A stretch of DNA of 7,143 nucleotides, taken from contig NZ_CAJUBK010000087.1 in NCBI RefSeq assembly GCF_910584465.1, forward strand, positions 1 to 7,143. Reading direction: 5' to 3'. The stretch is from an uncultured Oscillibacter sp. GTDB lineage: Bacteria; Bacillota; Clostridia; Oscillospirales; Oscillospiraceae. The notes beneath the pieces are model-generated. The model did not search any database. It saw only the letters and a list, made by a program, of their open reading frames with translations, and had not been told where the DNA came from. Below, one piece after another: positions 4,655-7,143 of the stretch. The position numbers and the translations under genes were made by a program. The number at the start of each line of letters is the position of its first letter. Positions within the stretch are counted from its first letter, which is position 1.

Positions 4655-4676
4655 TTTTGAGTATGCACTTTCAAAA
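4655..4676 (+). promoter_or_regulatory. 22-bp dyad, copy 3, in the transposase leader
   Basis: The arms are TTTTGAG and TTCAAAA around TATGCACT; the seventh pair is G with T, a wobble in RNA. It ends 18 nt before the transposase ATG, exactly as copy 1 does before the Zot-like ATG. The Shine-Dalgarno AGGAGGT (4680-4686) lies in the gap. Confidence 0.7.
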
Positions 4677-4694
4677 AACAGGAGGTATCGAAGC

Positions 4695-5792
4695 ATGGCA
4701 CGGAAGATCCGCCGCATGACCTGGACGGACCGTCTCAACATCGAAAAGCTGTTCAACTCCGGCGCTTCCTACCGTGCCATTGCCAAGCGTATAGGCTTCT
4801 CCGTCGCTGCCGTCTACAAGGAAGTCCAGCGTGGCCTGTATGACCACTTAGACGGCAAGACCTGGAAGACCCTCGAACGCTACTCTGCCACCATCGCCCA
4901 GGACGATGCCGATTGGCAGTCCTCCGCTAAAGGCTGTACCATCAAGCTCGGCCATAACTACGCCTATGCTCTGGCCGTGGCGGACCGTATCCTCTCCGGT
5001 GAATCCCCGGACCAGATCGTCGGTGACCTCCGCTCCCGCAGGGAGTGGACCGTCTCCACACCTACCCTATACCGTTACATCGACCAGGGCTACATCCCCA
5101 ATGTCACCAATAAGGACCTTTGGCAGAAATCTAAGCGAAAAAAGCGTAAGTACCAAAAGGTCAGGGCCTCTAGGGCCCCGAAGGGAACGAGCATCGAACG
5201 CCGCCCGTCCTCCGTCGCCAGCCGCTCCACCTTCGGTCATTGGGAGATGGATAGTGTCATAGGCAAGGCCAAAGGCAAAAAGCAATCCCTCCTTGTCCTC
5301 ACGGAACGTCAGACCCGCTTTGAGATCATTTTCCGGGCCTCCGCCAAGACCTCCGCCGCTACTGTCGCCGCCCTCTCCCATATCGTCCCCCATTTCCCGG
5401 AGGGGACCTTCCAGACTATCGCCGTCGATAATGGCTCAGAGTTCCAGGATGCCGACGGCATCCAGGCCCTAGTCCCTGGCCTCTTCTACTGCCACCCCTA
5501 CACCTCCTGTGAGCGTGCTTCCAACGAGAACGCCAACCGCATCATCCGCCGCTTCCTCCCAAAAGGTCAGAGCCTGAGGGACGTGAAGCAAAAGGACTGC
5601 GACGCCGTTGCACGCTTCATGAACAACATGCACCGCAAAGTCCTAGGCTACCGGACCGCCGCCGAGCTCTTCCAGGAACAGCTCGACCTCCTCCGCCAGC
5701 ACAATGCCGTCCAGGCTCCAAGCCCCATCGCCTCTGGCTCGGGGCCCGTCCCCGCTCTGGTCTCTGCTCCTACCGCTCCTCCGCTCCTCTAA
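4695..5792 (+). CDS. IS30-family DDE transposase, probable phage integrase
   Basis: The protein has 365 residues and looks intact. An N-terminal helix-turn-helix at about 9-45 (ASYRAIAKRIGFSVAAVYKEV) fits the end-binding domain of IS30 transposases. The DDE catalytic domain has D186 (FGHWEMDSVIG), D245 (AVDNGSEF) and E278 (SNENANRIIRRFLPKG). The D245-E278 spacing of 33 and the NEN...RRF.PKG signature are diagnostic for the IS30 family. The last 30 residues are Pro/Ala/Ser-rich and look like a disordered tail. ATG 4695 has a perfect AGGAGGT 8 nt upstream. The gene sits at the edge of the prophage next to host ppdK, and its leader shares dyad and spacing with the Zot-like gene. It therefore probably mediates integration of the phage, though a passenger IS cannot be excluded. 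Confidence 0.9.
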   Translation: MARKIRRMTWTDRLNIEKLFNSGASYRAIAKRIGFSVAAVYKEVQRGLYDHLDGKTWKTLERYSATIAQDDADWQSSAKGCTIKLGHNYAYALAVADRILSGESPDQIVGDLRSRREWTVSTPTLYRYIDQGYIPNVTNKDLWQKSKRKKRKYQKVRASRAPKGTSIERRPSSVASRSTFGHWEMDSVIGKAKGKKQSLLVLTERQTRFEIIFRASAKTSAATVAALSHIVPHFPEGTFQTIAVDNGSEFQDADGIQALVPGLFYCHPYTSCERASNENANRIIRRFLPKGQSLRDVKQKDCDAVARFMNNMHRKVLGYRTAAELFQEQLDLLRQHNAVQAPSPIASGSGPVPALVSAPTAPPLL

Positions 5793-5836
5793 AAAAATTT
5801 CTCCGGAAGTGTTCACTTGCTCTTGACAATTTGCAG
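5793..5836. mobile_element. candidate right end of the element
   Basis: Immediately after the transposase stop come an A-run (5791-5797), a small dyad AAGTG-TT-CACTT (5807-5818), and an outward-facing TTGACA (5823-5828). IS30-family inverted repeats lie very close to the transposase stop codon, and outward -35 hexamers are known at ends of several IS families, where they form a junction promoter in circular intermediates. The matching left end is outside the window, so the exact boundary cannot be fixed. Confidence 0.4.
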
Positions 5837-5875
5837 CCTCGTCAGGCCCCCCTAGACCGGAGCGCCCCCGCCCCG

Positions 5876-5933
5876 CGAAAAGGCCAGGGCATATCGCCCG
5901 GGGCCGGACGGCCCGGAGGGTGATATGCCCTGG
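5876..5933 (-). terminator. ppdK terminator
   Basis: A long hairpin has arms CCAGGGCATATC (5884-5895) and GATATGCCCTGG (5922-5933), extended inward by a G-T pair and three G-C pairs, with a smaller GGGCC/GGCCC hairpin within the loop. On the - strand it is followed by TTTTC (5876-5880). It lies 43 bp after the ppdK stop and marks host DNA, so the prophage junction must lie between about 5793 and 5883. Confidence 0.8.
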
Positions 5934-5976
5934 TCTCATGCTTTATCCGGCAGCCTCCAAGACGCTCCGCGCGTCC

Positions 5977-7143
<1,167 letters not shown>

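Larger units (their letters stand above)
4304..4694. other. 391-bp non-coding region with hairpins; candidate origin/packaging DNA
   Basis: No convincing gene is present. A Pro/Arg/Ser-rich + strand frame (4300-4719) has no ribosome site and the composition of translated GC-rich non-coding DNA, and it overlaps the transposase start. The region holds an inverted repeat TTTTTCC-CAC-GGAAAAA (4343-4359), tandem hairpins CCCGCA/TGCGGG (4382-4399) and AGCCC/GGGCT (4401-4414), an 18-bp direct repeat (4507-4524 and 4621-4638), a larger imperfect hairpin (4603-4642), and a 22-bp dyad. Inoviruses keep their replication origins and packaging hairpin in a main intergenic region, and this is the only long one visible here. 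The function is inferred from that alone. Confidence 0.4.

Noticed and set aside
4300..4719. 139-codon + strand frame between the RHH gene and the transposase
   Set aside because: It is Pro/Arg/Ser-rich, has no Shine-Dalgarno, crosses hairpins and the dyad, and overlaps the transposase start; it looks like translated non-coding DNA.

Overview
The window holds the right-hand part of a filamentous (inovirus-type) prophage followed by host chromosome. Coding DNA is GC-rich, the Shine-Dalgarno sequences are strong AGGAGG types, and the host gene at the right edge is a bacterial pyruvate, phosphate dikinase. Together with a filamentous phage whose coat-like proteins lack obvious signal peptides, this suggests a high-GC member of the Clostridia (Oscillospiraceae-like). 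That host assignment is inference.

Region 1 (2-2021, + strand) is the virion and assembly module. In order it holds the C-terminal part of a pIII-like attachment protein with a VDPEP pentapeptide array and a C-terminal anchor, a 45-residue membrane protein, a 62-residue major coat candidate, a GC-rich terminator, and a Zot/pI-type assembly ATPase. Region 2 (2121-3818, - strand) is a five-gene operon: 56-aa and 58-aa small proteins, a SprT-like zinc metalloprotease-fold protein, a 67-aa protein and an 83-aa protein. It is read from a near-consensus promoter at 3903-3931. An identical 96-bp direct repeat brackets the 58-aa gene. Region 3 (3896-4303) is a control region with three TGCTAGCA boxes and a divergent ribbon-helix-helix regulator. 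Region 4 (4304-4694) has no convincing gene but several hairpins, and is the best visible candidate for origin or packaging DNA. Region 5 (4695-5792) is an intact IS30-family DDE transposase. Region 6 (from about 5830) is host DNA: the terminator and C-terminal half of ppdK on the - strand.

The most interesting signal is a 22-bp dyad, TTTTGA-N10-TCAAAA with a (G/A)TGCAC core, present three times. It lies exactly 18 nt before the start codon of both the assembly ATPase and the transposase, and again in the - strand operon after the SprT-like gene. This ties the transposase to the phage's own control circuit and supports the idea that it serves as the phage integrase rather than being a chance IS insertion. 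Replication protein, ssDNA-binding protein and the left prophage end are not in the window and presumably lie to its left.
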